From the NCBI GenBank assembly GCA_020846635.1, contig JADLDO010000006.1:62001-126000 (forward strand): a DNA stretch of 64,000 nucleotides, read 5' to 3'. The stretch comes from Caldilineaceae bacterium (lineage in GTDB: Bacteria; Chloroflexota; Anaerolineae; Caldilineales; Caldilineaceae). This document shows, piece by piece, positions 44,791 to 54,946 of the stretch; the stretch's first letter is position 1; each line of letters opens with the position of its first letter. Position numbers and translations under genes: made by a program. The notes beneath the pieces were generated by a model. It ran no database searches. It was not told where the DNA came from and saw only the letters and a list, made by a program, of their open reading frames with translations.

Positions 44791-47700
44791 CTAGTTATTG
44801 CCCAGCGAGGGGAGATAGAGATCACCCGGAGCAGAGGGTTGCTCTGTGGGTGGCTCATTGGTGGGCAACAGCGGATCGAGATAGTCGGGGATGCCGTTGC
44901 GGTTCCAATCGCCAGTCCCTTCTTCGTTGTCGGGAATCCCATCCCCGTCCTGGTCTTGGCCCGGTGCGGAGATGGTGACGGTTGCTTGTGCGACAGCGAC
45001 CACGGGAATTGTCGCCTGGAGCGCGCTGATAGTGGGCGCTACCTGTTGAGTCGTGGCGTCTGCTGTCCAGGTGGCAATGTTGGTCGTGTTGGTCTGGAGC
45101 GTGCTTGTGACCTTGATGCCAACGTCCACGGTAGAGAAGCTCTGTCCTGGCCCCACATCGCGCTTGAAGGCGCTGAGAATGGTGCCGAGGAGGTTATCCG
45201 TCAACGTATGGGTGCTGAGGGTATAGCTACCGGTGTTGGTGATGGTATAGCAATACTTCACCGCGCTGCCGACGGGAACGGTGATCGCAGATGCCAATGC
45301 ACATTCGGATGGATTGAATTGTGGGTTGGACGCATCTCCCCCATTCACCTCGCGATAGCCATCGACATAGGCTGTCTTGGTGAGGATAAAACTGGCGACG
45401 ACGACTTCGGCGCTTGCTGTGTCGCTGACGCGCGCACCGGCAGGGCCACTTTCGAGCAGCGCAACGCCTCCCGCCTCAATCGTGTTTACAAAGTTGCTGG
45501 TGACTGCGGGTTGTGAACAACTGAAGGTGATGCTGCCACCCACAGCCAGATTGGCAAGCGAACGCGTACAACTGGGCGTATTCGCGTCTGCAACGGCGAC
45601 ATTGGTCAAGGCAATGTCACCCATGTTTTGGACAGTGACGGTAAAGACTGCGCTTTGGCCTGTAGGCACAATTTGCATAGCAGGCGATTTGGTCACGGCG
45701 ATAGCTGGGGTGGCGACTGGCACGTTGAGGATGGGAGACAGACCACAAGGGCCATCTAGCCGTACCGCCATGACCCCAGGGGCTGTAGGCGTCGCTGTGC
45801 CGTTGATATAGGTGTTGAGGATGGACTTCGCCGGCGGGCTGTCCACGATTGTGCCGTTGGTCGCACTGAGATTGAAGATCGGGCCGTTGTGCGGATCGCC
45901 TACGCCATTCTCCAGGAAGTAAGTCGCTGCCGCATCACGGAAACGATACTCAAGCGAGACGGGGATACTGGGAAGCGTTGGGCTGGGGACTGCCGTAGCC
46001 TGGAGGGTGTTGATCCACGGGTCGAATTGCAGCTCTACTGCATTAGCAGCGATGGTGGGCTGGATATTGAGCGGCGCGATTTCAATCCTGTTCCCGGCGC
46101 CGTCCTCATTTCCGGGTGCATAGGGGCCGGTCGTGCTGCCCCACCAGTTGCCGCGCGCATCCACACTCAGCAGGAAATCGCCAATGTCCTGGGTGGTGAT
46201 TCCACGGCCGCTCAGTAAGGCAACTTGCTCTGCGCGCAGGCCGACGCCGTTTTCACAGAGAATCGTGCTGTGGACAGCGTTGGTCGAGATAGGAGCAGGG
46301 GGGAAACTCACATCTTGTTGGTAGATCAGGCCATGAGTCACGTTGCCTTGGATGAGTGAATTGAAGATCAGCGTTCCAGGTCCAACGTCACTGGCGCGGA
46401 GAGTGGGGCTATCCACACTGCCTACGCATAGGCAATCATCGGATGCGAGAAACGCAACGCCCGTAATATTGGATAAGGCACTGATATTGGTGAGCGTGAC
46501 GGGCAGGAACGGATCGATGACTGCAAAGCCTGCGCCGCTGTTGGCGATGGCGCTGCTGTTGCTGATGACGAGACTTGGGTTGAATGCAATCGCCTTGACT
46601 TCATAGCGGGCTGCGGAGGTGCGTTCAATGCCTGCTTTGGAGATGCTTTGTCCACCAGCCGCGACTGGAAAAATCCCGAGACAGTCAGTGCCATAGCTGA
46701 AACCGTCGCCAAGATTGGCTTCTGCCAACGCGTCCTCAACAACGGCATCGAGATCACTATAGAGGCAGAAGCCAAAGCCTGTATTCCCCTCAGCGATTGT
46801 CCCATCACCTACCCAAATCCCTCCACCGCTATCCAGGCTGATACCGCCAAAGAGCGGGTCATACGGTATTGCAACCTCGATGTCGCCCACTGAATCAATG
46901 ATGGGTGCATCGCCCCACCCGTTATTCGCAGCATAGCTGTCTGCGACTTCGATGCGAGTATAGGAACATGGAAGCCAACTGTAAACATCGAGACCCGTGA
47001 GACCGTTGTCGGTCACTTCAACGTCATTGGCATAGACATCTACCCCTTCATCGACCCAAATGCCGTAGCCCAGGTTGTCATTTGCCGACACTGATTCAAG
47101 TAGAATAAAGGGCGCATCACCAACCCCACAGAGGGCATAGTCATTGCTCCGGTAGATGCTATAGCCCTGGTAGATATAGATGCCTTCCCCATAGCCGTTA
47201 TATTCGACTTCTAGGCCATTGCCGCTGGCTTCCGTATTGTATATCTCAATATTTCCAGGGCTCTCGATGTAGATCCCATCCAAGTAGTTTCTGTTCGCCG
47301 TGACGCCATTTAGGTAGACGGATGGAAATGGATCGACTGACACGGGCTCATGATGGATTTCTAGTCCCTCGAAATAATCATCGCCGCCCAGGGAGCTATT
47401 GTTGCTAAAAATACTGTTCTCAATTGTGATATAGCCTGTGGCGCGGATGAACGCCCCCCACTCAGGATTATTCGTTGTGTGAACATCGGAGAGGACGACG
47501 CTGCCGTCCACAATACTCTCAGCACCGTCGTTCGGGCTGCCCAAGTCAATTCCGCTACCGGTGCCCGTGTCCACACGGATATTCATGATGGTGATGTTGC
47601 CGGGGAATGTGTCATTCCAGCCAAGATAGAGGCCAGAACCGGATGCCGGATTGATGAGTACGTCACCCGTCGAACCGGGACGTTTGCGTAGGGTGAGGTC

Positions 47701-48027
47701 GCCCCTTTCGCCCCCGCCGCTGTTCGAAGCCATCGCCGAGAGATCGACGGATTCGGGATAGGTGCCGGGGCAGATGTTGATGACGGTGCCAGAAATGGCT
47801 GCGTTGACGGCATCCTGAATGGTATCGTGATCTGAAGCGAAACCACAACGAACGAGGCCACCCACGGTGATCTCACCGGCAGCCTGGGCCACTGGCCCAT
47901 TTTGCATGGTGACGATCAACATTGAGAATAAGAGCAAAGGCACAGCGAGAAGGACAATCCACCGCGAAACGCGTGGTGGAAGATGCGAGCGCGCGATAGC
48001 CGCGCGGTCGTCGAGGGAGTTCATCAT
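44791..48027 (-). CDS. Large secreted parallel beta-helix protein with DUF11-type repeats
   Basis: About 1078 aa; signal-like WIVLLAVPLLLFSMLIVTMQNGPVAQAAGE; IQDAVNAAISGTVINICPGTYPE pectin-lyase-like opening; DUF11-like VTVQNMGDIALTNVAVAD; DQDGDGIPDNEEGTGDWNRNGIPDYLDP Ca-binding-type repeat. Confidence 0.8.
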   Translation of the reverse strand: MMNSLDDRAAIARSHLPPRVSRWIVLLAVPLLLFSMLIVTMQNGPVAQAAGEITVGGLVRCGFASDHDTIQDAVNAAISGTVINICPGTYPESVDLSAMASNSGGGERGDLTLRKRPGSTGDVLINPASGSGLYLGWNDTFPGNITIMNIRVDTGTGSGIDLGSPNDGAESIVDGSVVLSDVHTTNNPEWGAFIRATGYITIENSIFSNNSSLGGDDYFEGLEIHHEPVSVDPFPSVYLNGVTANRNYLDGIYIESPGNIEIYNTEASGNGLEVEYNGYGEGIYIYQGYSIYRSNDYALCGVGDAPFILLESVSANDNLGYGIWVDEGVDVYANDVEVTDNGLTGLDVYSWLPCSYTRIEVADSYAANNGWGDAPIIDSVGDIEVAIPYDPLFGGISLDSGGGIWVGDGTIAEGNTGFGFCLYSDLDAVVEDALAEANLGDGFSYGTDCLGIFPVAAGGQSISKAGIERTSAARYEVKAIAFNPSLVISNSSAIANSGAGFAVIDPFLPVTLTNISALSNITGVAFLASDDCLCVGSVDSPTLRASDVGPGTLIFNSLIQGNVTHGLIYQQDVSFPPAPISTNAVHSTILCENGVGLRAEQVALLSGRGITTQDIGDFLLSVDARGNWWGSTTGPYAPGNEDGAGNRIEIAPLNIQPTIAANAVELQFDPWINTLQATAVPSPTLPSIPVSLEYRFRDAAATYFLENGVGDPHNGPIFNLSATNGTIVDSPPAKSILNTYINGTATPTAPGVMAVRLDGPCGLSPILNVPVATPAIAVTKSPAMQIVPTGQSAVFTVTVQNMGDIALTNVAVADANTPSCTRSLANLAVGGSITFSCSQPAVTSNFVNTIEAGGVALLESGPAGARVSDTASAEVVVASFILTKTAYVDGYREVNGGDASNPQFNPSECALASAITVPVGSAVKYCYTITNTGSYTLSTHTLTDNLLGTILSAFKRDVGPGQSFSTVDVGIKVTSTLQTNTTNIATWTADATTQQVAPTISALQATIPVVAVAQATVTISAPGQDQDGDGIPDNEEGTGDWNRNGIPDYLDPLLPTNEPPTEQPSAPGDLYLPSLGNN

Positions 48028-48274
48028 GATTCTTCCTCCAGAAGAGAACATATGAAAATATAATGGTATGATCTTGGACGGGGAAACTGCCTGTGGCTGA
48101 ACTTGTGGTCAGATACTGCAATGGCCCCAAAACTGTTGTCTGCCCGTAGTATAATGTTGGATTCGGAGATCATCAAACATTTGCAGAGTTATGGGTGGAT
48201 TATACGGAGCGAATTTTTGCCCTACCACTAGGTCATATAAGATCTACGGAACAAAAGGGACGCTTAGAGGTAGA

Positions 48275-48304
48275 TTGACAGACAATTCTGCGTCGTGCTA
48301 TACT
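48275..48304 (+). promoter_or_regulatory. Promoter of sugar catabolic cluster
   Basis: TTGACA (48275-48280), 18-bp spacer, TATACT (48299-48304). Confidence 0.75.
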
Positions 48305-48312
48305 GAAATTGT

Positions 48313-48333
48313 TGAAATGGTCAGACCATTTCA
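48313..48333. promoter_or_regulatory. FadR/GntR-type operator
   Basis: Perfect 21-bp palindrome TGAAATGGTC-A-GACCATTTCA containing TGGTCAGACCA. Confidence 0.8.
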
Positions 48334-48404
48334 TTTGCAGCCTCTGATGCAGGGGTTCCCCTTCCCAAAAAATTATCAAACTCAAAGCGTAGTTAGGAGC
48401 CACC

Positions 48405-49283
48405 ATGAAACTCGTTACATACAAGCCTGCTGGTGCAGGCGCGCAATTAGGCGCTCTGGTTGATGGCAAGGTGATCAATTTGGCCGAGGCGTCGGGCGGG
48501 CGCTTGCCGAATGATATGCGTTCTTTCATCGAACAGGGCGAATCCGCTGTGGAGTTGGCGAAACAGATTGCCGCCGATGGAAGCAGTCAAGGTGTCCCCG
48601 TGGGGGATGTGAAGCTACTGGCTCCCATCAGCAACCCCTCCAAATTGATCGCAATTGGTCTGAACTATATGGATCATGTGCGCGAGACGGGTTCCAAAGT
48701 GCCCAGCATTGCCGTCATGTTCACGAAATATACCTCGTCGATTATTGGCCCCGGCGATGAGATTCGCTGGGACCCGACCCTGACACAGAAGGTGGACTTT
48801 GAGGCTGAGTTGGCTGTTGTGATTGGCAAGCGCGCCAGCAAAGTCAAGGAAGAGGATGCCTTTGATTACATTTTGGGCTACATGAACTGCCATGATGTCA
48901 GCGCCCGCGACCTGCAATCGGAGCGGGGCGACCAGTGGATCATGGGCAAGTCGCTCGACACCTTCTGCCCGCTTGGCCCCTATTTGGTGACAAAGGATGA
49001 GGTTGCCGATCCGAATAATTTGTCAATTAAGTGCATTGTCAATGGCAAGGCTCTGCAAGATTCCAACACGCGCGAGATGATCTTTAAGATCCCCTACCTG
49101 ATCGCCTATCTGTCGCGAGCGATTACGCTGCTGCCGGGTGATGTGATCACCACGGGGACGCCCGATGGCGTTGGTTTTGCCCGCAAGCCACCCGTCCTGC
49201 TCAAGAATGGCGATGTGGTGACGGTGGAAGTTGAAGGGCTGGGCCAGTTGACCAACACCTGTGTGGAGGAAGTACCGGCATGA
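48405..49283 (+). CDS. Fumarylacetoacetate hydrolase family protein
   Basis: 292 aa; KLIAIGLNYMDHVRETGSKVP, DFEAELAVVIGKRASKV, LGYMNCHDVSARDLQ, LLPGDVITTGTPDGVGFARKP. Confidence 0.93.
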   Translation: MKLVTYKPAGAGAQLGALVDGKVINLAEASGGRLPNDMRSFIEQGESAVELAKQIAADGSSQGVPVGDVKLLAPISNPSKLIAIGLNYMDHVRETGSKVPSIAVMFTKYTSSIIGPGDEIRWDPTLTQKVDFEAELAVVIGKRASKVKEEDAFDYILGYMNCHDVSARDLQSERGDQWIMGKSLDTFCPLGPYLVTKDEVADPNNLSIKCIVNGKALQDSNTREMIFKIPYLIAYLSRAITLLPGDVITTGTPDGVGFARKPPVLLKNGDVVTVEVEGLGQLTNTCVEEVPA

Positions 49284-50263
49284 GCGTCGAAACCTTCATG
49301 CTGACCGGTTCCATGGGCTGCATTGGCGCATGGACACTGCGTAACTTGGTGCGTGAAGGAGTGCGGGTGGTGGCGACTGACCTCGCCACCGACCCGGTGC
49401 GCCCGCGCCAGGTGATGTCTGAAGAGGAACTGGCGCAGGTCACTTTCGCCAAGCTCGATGTGACCGACCTGAACGCCGTCAAGCAAATTGTGGCAGAACA
49501 GGGCATCACGCACGTCATCCACTTGGCAGGGCTGCAAGTGCCCTTCTGCCGGGCGAATCCATCGGTGGGCGCTGCCGTGAATGTGGTCGGCACTGTCAAT
49601 ATCCTGGAAGCGGTGCGCGCCCATTGGGGGCAGGTCAAGGGGCTCTCCTATGCCAGTTCATTGGCGGTATTGGGGCCAGCCGACCAGTACCTGGAGACTC
49701 CTGTGCGGGACGACGCGCCGCTGCTGCCCGCCACGCTCTATGGTGTCTATAAACAGGCCAACGAGTGGACAGCGCGTATCTACTGGCAGGATTGGCAGAT
49801 CCCAAGCATTGGTCTGCGCCCCTACATTGTCTATGGCGTGGCGCGCGACCAGGGGATGACTTCGGACATTGCGAAGGCGCTGTTGGCTGTGGCGGCGGGG
49901 CGACCCTACCATCTCCGTTTTGGTGGGCCGGTGGCGCTGCAATATGCCGACGACGTGGCGCGCATCTTTATCGAGACGGCGCGGTCGGGCTATCAGGGGG
50001 CAACCGCCTGCAATCTGCGTAACGACGTGGTGGATGTGGGCGACTTTGTGGCGATGGTGAAGGCGCGCTTCCCCAATGCTCAATTGACCTACACAGCCGA
50101 TAATCTGCTGCCCTTCCCCTATGATTTGGATGACAGCGGGCTGAAGAGGATTTTGGGCACTGTCCCGCATACGCCACTGGAACAGGCAATTGATGAAACC
50201 GTTGTCATGTTCAAGACACTTCTGGCAGAGAATCTAATCGATCTCAAGCAACTCGACGGATAG
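49280..50263 (+). CDS. NAD-dependent epimerase/dehydratase family protein
   Basis: 327 aa; MLTGSMGCIGAWTLRNLVREGVRVVATDL Rossmann start, YGVYKQANEW (YxxxK). Confidence 0.9.
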   Translation: MSVETFMLTGSMGCIGAWTLRNLVREGVRVVATDLATDPVRPRQVMSEEELAQVTFAKLDVTDLNAVKQIVAEQGITHVIHLAGLQVPFCRANPSVGAAVNVVGTVNILEAVRAHWGQVKGLSYASSLAVLGPADQYLETPVRDDAPLLPATLYGVYKQANEWTARIYWQDWQIPSIGLRPYIVYGVARDQGMTSDIAKALLAVAAGRPYHLRFGGPVALQYADDVARIFIETARSGYQGATACNLRNDVVDVGDFVAMVKARFPNAQLTYTADNLLPFPYDLDDSGLKRILGTVPHTPLEQAIDETVVMFKTLLAENLIDLKQLDG

Positions 50264-50278
50264 CACTGGATACATACA

Positions 50279-51226
50279 ATGAACAGCTTGCAACCACCCC
50301 AAAATCAATTGGGCAACCGCGATGTCACCGTTTCGCGCATGGGGTTTGGCAGTGCGCCGATTGGCAGCTCCAAAACCGTTTCTGTTGAGCAAGCGATTGC
50401 CACCATCCATTATGCATTGGAGCAGGGCATTACGCTCTTTGACACGGCTCCGCTCTATGGCGCGGGGCGTTCTGAGGAGATCTTGGGGCAGGCCCTGTCG
50501 GGCGTGCCGCGCTCTGAATTTGTGCTTTCTACCAAAGTGGGGCGTGTCTTGGATGAAGGGACGCGCACGCTGACCTTTGACTATTCGCGCGATGGCGTGC
50601 TGCGGAGCCTGGAGAGCAGCCTCAAGCGGCTCAAGCTGGATCATGTCGATCTGCTGCTGATTCACGACCCGGACGACCATCCAGAGCAAGCCCTGACGGA
50701 AGCCTTTCCCACGCTGGAGGAGTTGCGCCGCGAGGGCGTGATCCGCGGGATTGGCGCGGGGATGAATCAATGGCAGGTCTTGTCGCGCTTTGCCCAAGAG
50801 GCAGACTTTGATTGCTTCTTGCTGGCAGGACGCTATACGCTGCTCGAACAGACTTCATTGGATTTCTTGGAGCTGTGTCGCTCTAAGGGGATTGGTATTT
50901 TGTTGGGTGGGGTCTTTAACAGCGGCATCTTGGCGACAGGAGCCGTACCGGGCGCTACCTTTCAATATGCAGCCCCACCCGTTGAGATTGTGGAAAAGAC
51001 GAATGCCATCGCCGCCATTTGTGCGCGCCACGGTGTCGCGCTCAATGCCGCGGCGATCCAGTTTGCACAGGCCCATCCCGCTGTGTCGTCGCTGGTGCTG
51101 GGGGCCGTTTCACCGCAGGAGATCGAGGCGAACCTAACAGCGCGCCAACTTTCTCTGCCTTCGGCGCTCTGGAGCGACTTGGTGGACGCGGGCTTGGTGC
51201 AAGCCGACGCACCACTGCCTAGTTAG
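50279..51226 (+). CDS. Aldo/keto reductase (aldose/L-fucose 1-dehydrogenase-like)
   Basis: 315 aa; VSRMGFGSAPIG, LFDTAPLYGAGRSEEILGQAL, LDHVDLLLIHDPDDH. Confidence 0.88.
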   Translation: MNSLQPPQNQLGNRDVTVSRMGFGSAPIGSSKTVSVEQAIATIHYALEQGITLFDTAPLYGAGRSEEILGQALSGVPRSEFVLSTKVGRVLDEGTRTLTFDYSRDGVLRSLESSLKRLKLDHVDLLLIHDPDDHPEQALTEAFPTLEELRREGVIRGIGAGMNQWQVLSRFAQEADFDCFLLAGRYTLLEQTSLDFLELCRSKGIGILLGGVFNSGILATGAVPGATFQYAAPPVEIVEKTNAIAAICARHGVALNAAAIQFAQAHPAVSSLVLGAVSPQEIEANLTARQLSLPSALWSDLVDAGLVQADAPLPS

Positions 51227-51389
51227 GGATGAGGGATGAGGGAACTGTCGGGAGCCCGCGGGTCGCGTAGGTCACGGCTCCGGCGTGACACTAAGCTAAG
51301 GATGGGGGATGAATTGGCAGAGAAGAACCCCTCAACCTTCATCCCTTCACAGTCTAGCGTGTAGGTTTAAGAAAATTTGGGGCAATTTG

Positions 51390-52154
51390 ATGAAAGTCCG
51401 AACGTCCGACTCACTCTTTGGCACCTTTAAGAAAAGCTCTATCTCGGAAGACATTGTAGAGAACCTGCTGACTTTGATCCGCGAGCGAGAACTGCATCCT
51501 GGCGATAAGCTGCCGCCGGAACGCGAGCTGGCGGCAACCATGCAGGTGAGCCGCCCATCGCTGCGCGAGGCATTGCGCGCGCTGGCGATTATGAATGTCA
51601 TTGAGATCCGGCAGGGTGACGGGACCTATGTCACGTCGCTGGAGCCTAACCTGTTGATGTCACATTTGGACTTTGTCTTTGCGCTGAATGACATCGCCTT
51701 TTTGGAGTTGTTTGAGGCGCGCCGTATCCTGGAGCCAGGGCTGGTGGAGATGGCGGCTAAGCGCATCACCGATGAGGAGATCGCCCGGCTGGAGGAATGT
51801 GTGGCGCGCTCGATAGAAGTGGTTGATGACCACGAAGCCTTTGCCGAAGCCGATCTGGAGATGCACGAATTGATTGCCAAAGCGGCGGGCAACAGTATCT
51901 TGGAGCGTTGTATGGCGGGTGTCAGCCAACTGGGCAAAGTCAGCCGCCGGCGTACGGTGGCACTGCCAGGGGTAACACAGCGCTCGGTGCAGGATCACTT
52001 GGCGATTGTGCGTGCGCTCAAGGCGCGTGACCCGATGGCCGCGCGCGAAGCCATGCTGAACCATCTGCGCCATGTGGAGGATGAGCTAAAACACTTCGTG
52101 CCGTCCGCTGATGATGGCGACTCTCTGGACGGGAGCGACTCTCGAGGAGCGTAA
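51390..52154 (+). CDS. FadR/GntR family transcriptional regulator (FCD domain)
   Basis: LIRERELHPGDKLPPERELAATMQVSRPSLREALRALAIMNVIEIRQGDGTYV wHTH; C-terminal FCD-type helices; start at internal Met. Confidence 0.93.
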   Translation: MKVRTSDSLFGTFKKSSISEDIVENLLTLIRERELHPGDKLPPERELAATMQVSRPSLREALRALAIMNVIEIRQGDGTYVTSLEPNLLMSHLDFVFALNDIAFLELFEARRILEPGLVEMAAKRITDEEIARLEECVARSIEVVDDHEAFAEADLEMHELIAKAAGNSILERCMAGVSQLGKVSRRRTVALPGVTQRSVQDHLAIVRALKARDPMAAREAMLNHLRHVEDELKHFVPSADDGDSLDGSDSRGA

Positions 52155-52159
52155 CGCTT

Positions 52160-53155
52160 ATGTCCGAAAGCACACAAACATGGCGAGGCACATCCCATGA
52201 GGTGCAGCACTCCGGGCCGTTGACCCGGCTGGGGATGCGTCTTTTTGGTGGCAGGCGCAACTTGCAGACCAATATGACGCTGACGTTGATGGCGCTGCCT
52301 GGCATTTTGATGCTGCTGGTCTTTGCCTATTTGCCGATGGTCGGTTTGGTGATTGCGTTTAAGGATTACCGCTTTGCCGATGGCATTTGGGGGAGCGCCT
52401 GGGTGGGGTTTGAGAATTTTCGTTTTTTGTTTGGCACAGATACCGCTTGGCGCATTACGCGCAATACCCTGCTCATGAATAGCCTGTTCATCACGACCAG
52501 CACAATCGCATCGCTGGTGATTGCCTTGTTGATGAACGAAGTCTACACCAGTTGGCTGAGCAAGTATTACCAGACCATGCTTTTCTTTCCCTATTTTATC
52601 TCTTGGGTCATTGTCAGTTACTTTGTCTTTGGCTTTCTCAATGACGGAACGGGCATTGCCAACCAGGCGCTGACCGCGCTGGGGCAGGAGAAGGTTGCCT
52701 GGTATCGCGAGCCAGGCTACTGGCCCGCGATCCTCACATCAGCCCATCTGTGGAATGGGATGGGCTTCGGCAGCATTGTCTATCTTGCGGGGATGCTGGG
52801 GATTGACACTTCCTACTATGAAGCCGCCGAGATCGACGGTGCCAACAAATTTCAGCAGATCCGCTACATTACATTGCCCCTGATTTTGCCCCTGATCATC
52901 ATCCTGGTTTTGCTTGCGATTGGGCGCATTTTCAATGCTGATTTTGGCCTTTTCTTCTTTGTCCCGCGTGACAATCCAATGCTCTATAGCACGACGGATG
53001 TTATCGACACCTTTGTCTATCGCTCGCTGGTAAAACTCGGTGATATCAGCATGGCGGCAGCCGCCGGCTTTTACCAGTCCGTTGTTGGATTCGTCCTCGT
53101 CGTCCTGGCAAACTGGCTGGTGCGCCGCGTGAATCCAGATAATTCGCTCTTTTAG
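52160..53155 (+). CDS. Carbohydrate ABC transporter permease (LplB-like)
   Basis: 331 aa; multi-TM with EAAEIDGANKFQQIRYITLPLILPLI EAA motif. Confidence 0.92.
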   Translation: MSESTQTWRGTSHEVQHSGPLTRLGMRLFGGRRNLQTNMTLTLMALPGILMLLVFAYLPMVGLVIAFKDYRFADGIWGSAWVGFENFRFLFGTDTAWRITRNTLLMNSLFITTSTIASLVIALLMNEVYTSWLSKYYQTMLFFPYFISWVIVSYFVFGFLNDGTGIANQALTALGQEKVAWYREPGYWPAILTSAHLWNGMGFGSIVYLAGMLGIDTSYYEAAEIDGANKFQQIRYITLPLILPLIIILVLLAIGRIFNADFGLFFFVPRDNPMLYSTTDVIDTFVYRSLVKLGDISMAAAAGFYQSVVGFVLVVLANWLVRRVNPDNSLF

Positions 53156-53269
53156 CCACAACGGTTCTGTACACTTTCTGACTTTACTTTTTGACCTTGC
53201 GGATGCTCCCAAATCTATCATTCGCAGCCAATCTGATGTGTGACAAGTCAACCTAAGGAGGCAAAGGCA

Positions 53270-54823
53270 ATGTTGTTGAAACGGCGAAGTTGGCTGTTGT
53301 TGGCAAACCTGTTGCTGTTGGCGGTATTGGTGGCGGGTTGTGTCACGCCCGCTGCGACTCCGGCACAGAATACAGGCACGACAAGTGAGGGCAGCACCGC
53401 GCCAGCCGAAAACGCTGGAGCCATCGTAGATGTAAAGTATAGCTATGCGGGGCGTGGCGTTCCGCGCGATCTGCAACAGGTACAGGACGCCATGAATGTA
53501 ATTCTGAACGAGAAGATTGGCGTCAATCTGATCTTGGACCCCATAGATTTTGCGGCGTTCAATGATCGCATGCAGCTTCAGTTGGCGGCAGGTGAACCCT
53601 GCGACATTATCTTCACCGCACCGTGGATCAACAGCTATACCAACAACGTTGCCAATGGCAGCTTACTGGCGTTGGATGACTTGATCAAAGAGGAAGCCCC
53701 TGGGCTGTGGGCGAGTATGCCGGAGACAACCTGGGACGCGGCGCGCATCAATGGCAAGATTTATGGGGTGATCAACCAGCAGATCTTTGTCACGCCCTGG
53801 GGTGTGCATGCACGCAAGGATTTGCTGGAGAAGTACGATTTTAGCCTGGATAACGTGACCAAGTGGGAAGATATGGAGCCTTTCTTGGAAGCGGTGAAGG
53901 AAGGCGAAGGGATTACTCCCGTCTATGCCGATGATGGCGGCATTGGTTCCAGCCTATTTCTCTCACAGTATTACGGGTATGATGCGCTCGATGATGGCAT
54001 CGGTTTTATCGGCATCAAGGCAGATGATGAGACGCTGACTGTGGTCAACCTGGTTGAGACTCCTGAGTATCGCGAGGCGGCGAATCTCTCTAAAAAGTGG
54101 GTGGATGCAGGCTACTTCCCCAGCACGCTCGCCGCAGTGGATGAGGCAACCGCCGCATTTCGCGCCGGTCTTTTTGCGATGGGCTATCACAACGAAAAAC
54201 CAGGCGTCAATGCGGAATGGATGCAGCAATATGGTTGGGAATTTGAGAGCAAAATCCTAACCGACCCCATGATCCTCAACACCGCTGGCGCAACTGCCAC
54301 GATGAACGGCATTTGTACGACCTCTGAGCATCCGGTGGAAGCCATGCGTGTGCTAGAGCTTTTGAACACCGATCCGGTTGTCTACAATCTGCTTTCGCGC
54401 GGCATCGAGGGTGAGCATTGGGTATGGGCCGACGAAGCCAAGAAGGTGATCGACTACCCTGAGGGGATCGATGCTTCCACCAGCGGCTATGATCCCAATA
54501 CGGACTGGATGTTTGGCAACCAGTTTAACGCCTATTACCGCAGCGAGGCTCAAGTCGGCGCGTGGGAAGCCACCAAGAAATTGAACGATGAGGGCTATCC
54601 CTCTAAGGCAATGGGTTTTGTGGTGGATCGCACGCCGATTCAGACCGAAGTTGCACAGACGACCGCGGTGCTAGAGGAGTTTGGTCGCCCGATTACGTAT
54701 GGGTGGGTTGCCTATGATGAGGCTGCGCCAGACTTATTGGATCGCTTGAATGCGGCTGGCGCCCAAACCATTATTGACGAAGTGCAGCGCCAGTTGAACG
54801 ATTGGAAAGCGGCGCAGGAATAG
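53270..54823 (+). CDS. Extracellular solute-binding lipoprotein 1
   Basis: MLLKRRSWLLLANLLLLAVLVAGCV lipobox; family 1-like SBP sequence; in ABC cluster. Confidence 0.9.
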   Translation: MLLKRRSWLLLANLLLLAVLVAGCVTPAATPAQNTGTTSEGSTAPAENAGAIVDVKYSYAGRGVPRDLQQVQDAMNVILNEKIGVNLILDPIDFAAFNDRMQLQLAAGEPCDIIFTAPWINSYTNNVANGSLLALDDLIKEEAPGLWASMPETTWDAARINGKIYGVINQQIFVTPWGVHARKDLLEKYDFSLDNVTKWEDMEPFLEAVKEGEGITPVYADDGGIGSSLFLSQYYGYDALDDGIGFIGIKADDETLTVVNLVETPEYREAANLSKKWVDAGYFPSTLAAVDEATAAFRAGLFAMGYHNEKPGVNAEWMQQYGWEFESKILTDPMILNTAGATATMNGICTTSEHPVEAMRVLELLNTDPVVYNLLSRGIEGEHWVWADEAKKVIDYPEGIDASTSGYDPNTDWMFGNQFNAYYRSEAQVGAWEATKKLNDEGYPSKAMGFVVDRTPIQTEVAQTTAVLEEFGRPITYGWVAYDEAAPDLLDRLNAAGAQTIIDEVQRQLNDWKAAQE

Positions 54824-54946
54824 TAAAGTAAGCCGCCCCAGGGCAGTCAATGATGCGGCTGCCCTGGGGTACAACGGGGCTATGCCATATCAAGGGCCAC
54901 ATCAAAGGCCGTAGCCCTGGGGTCTATAAGAGAGGATCCGGCAGAC

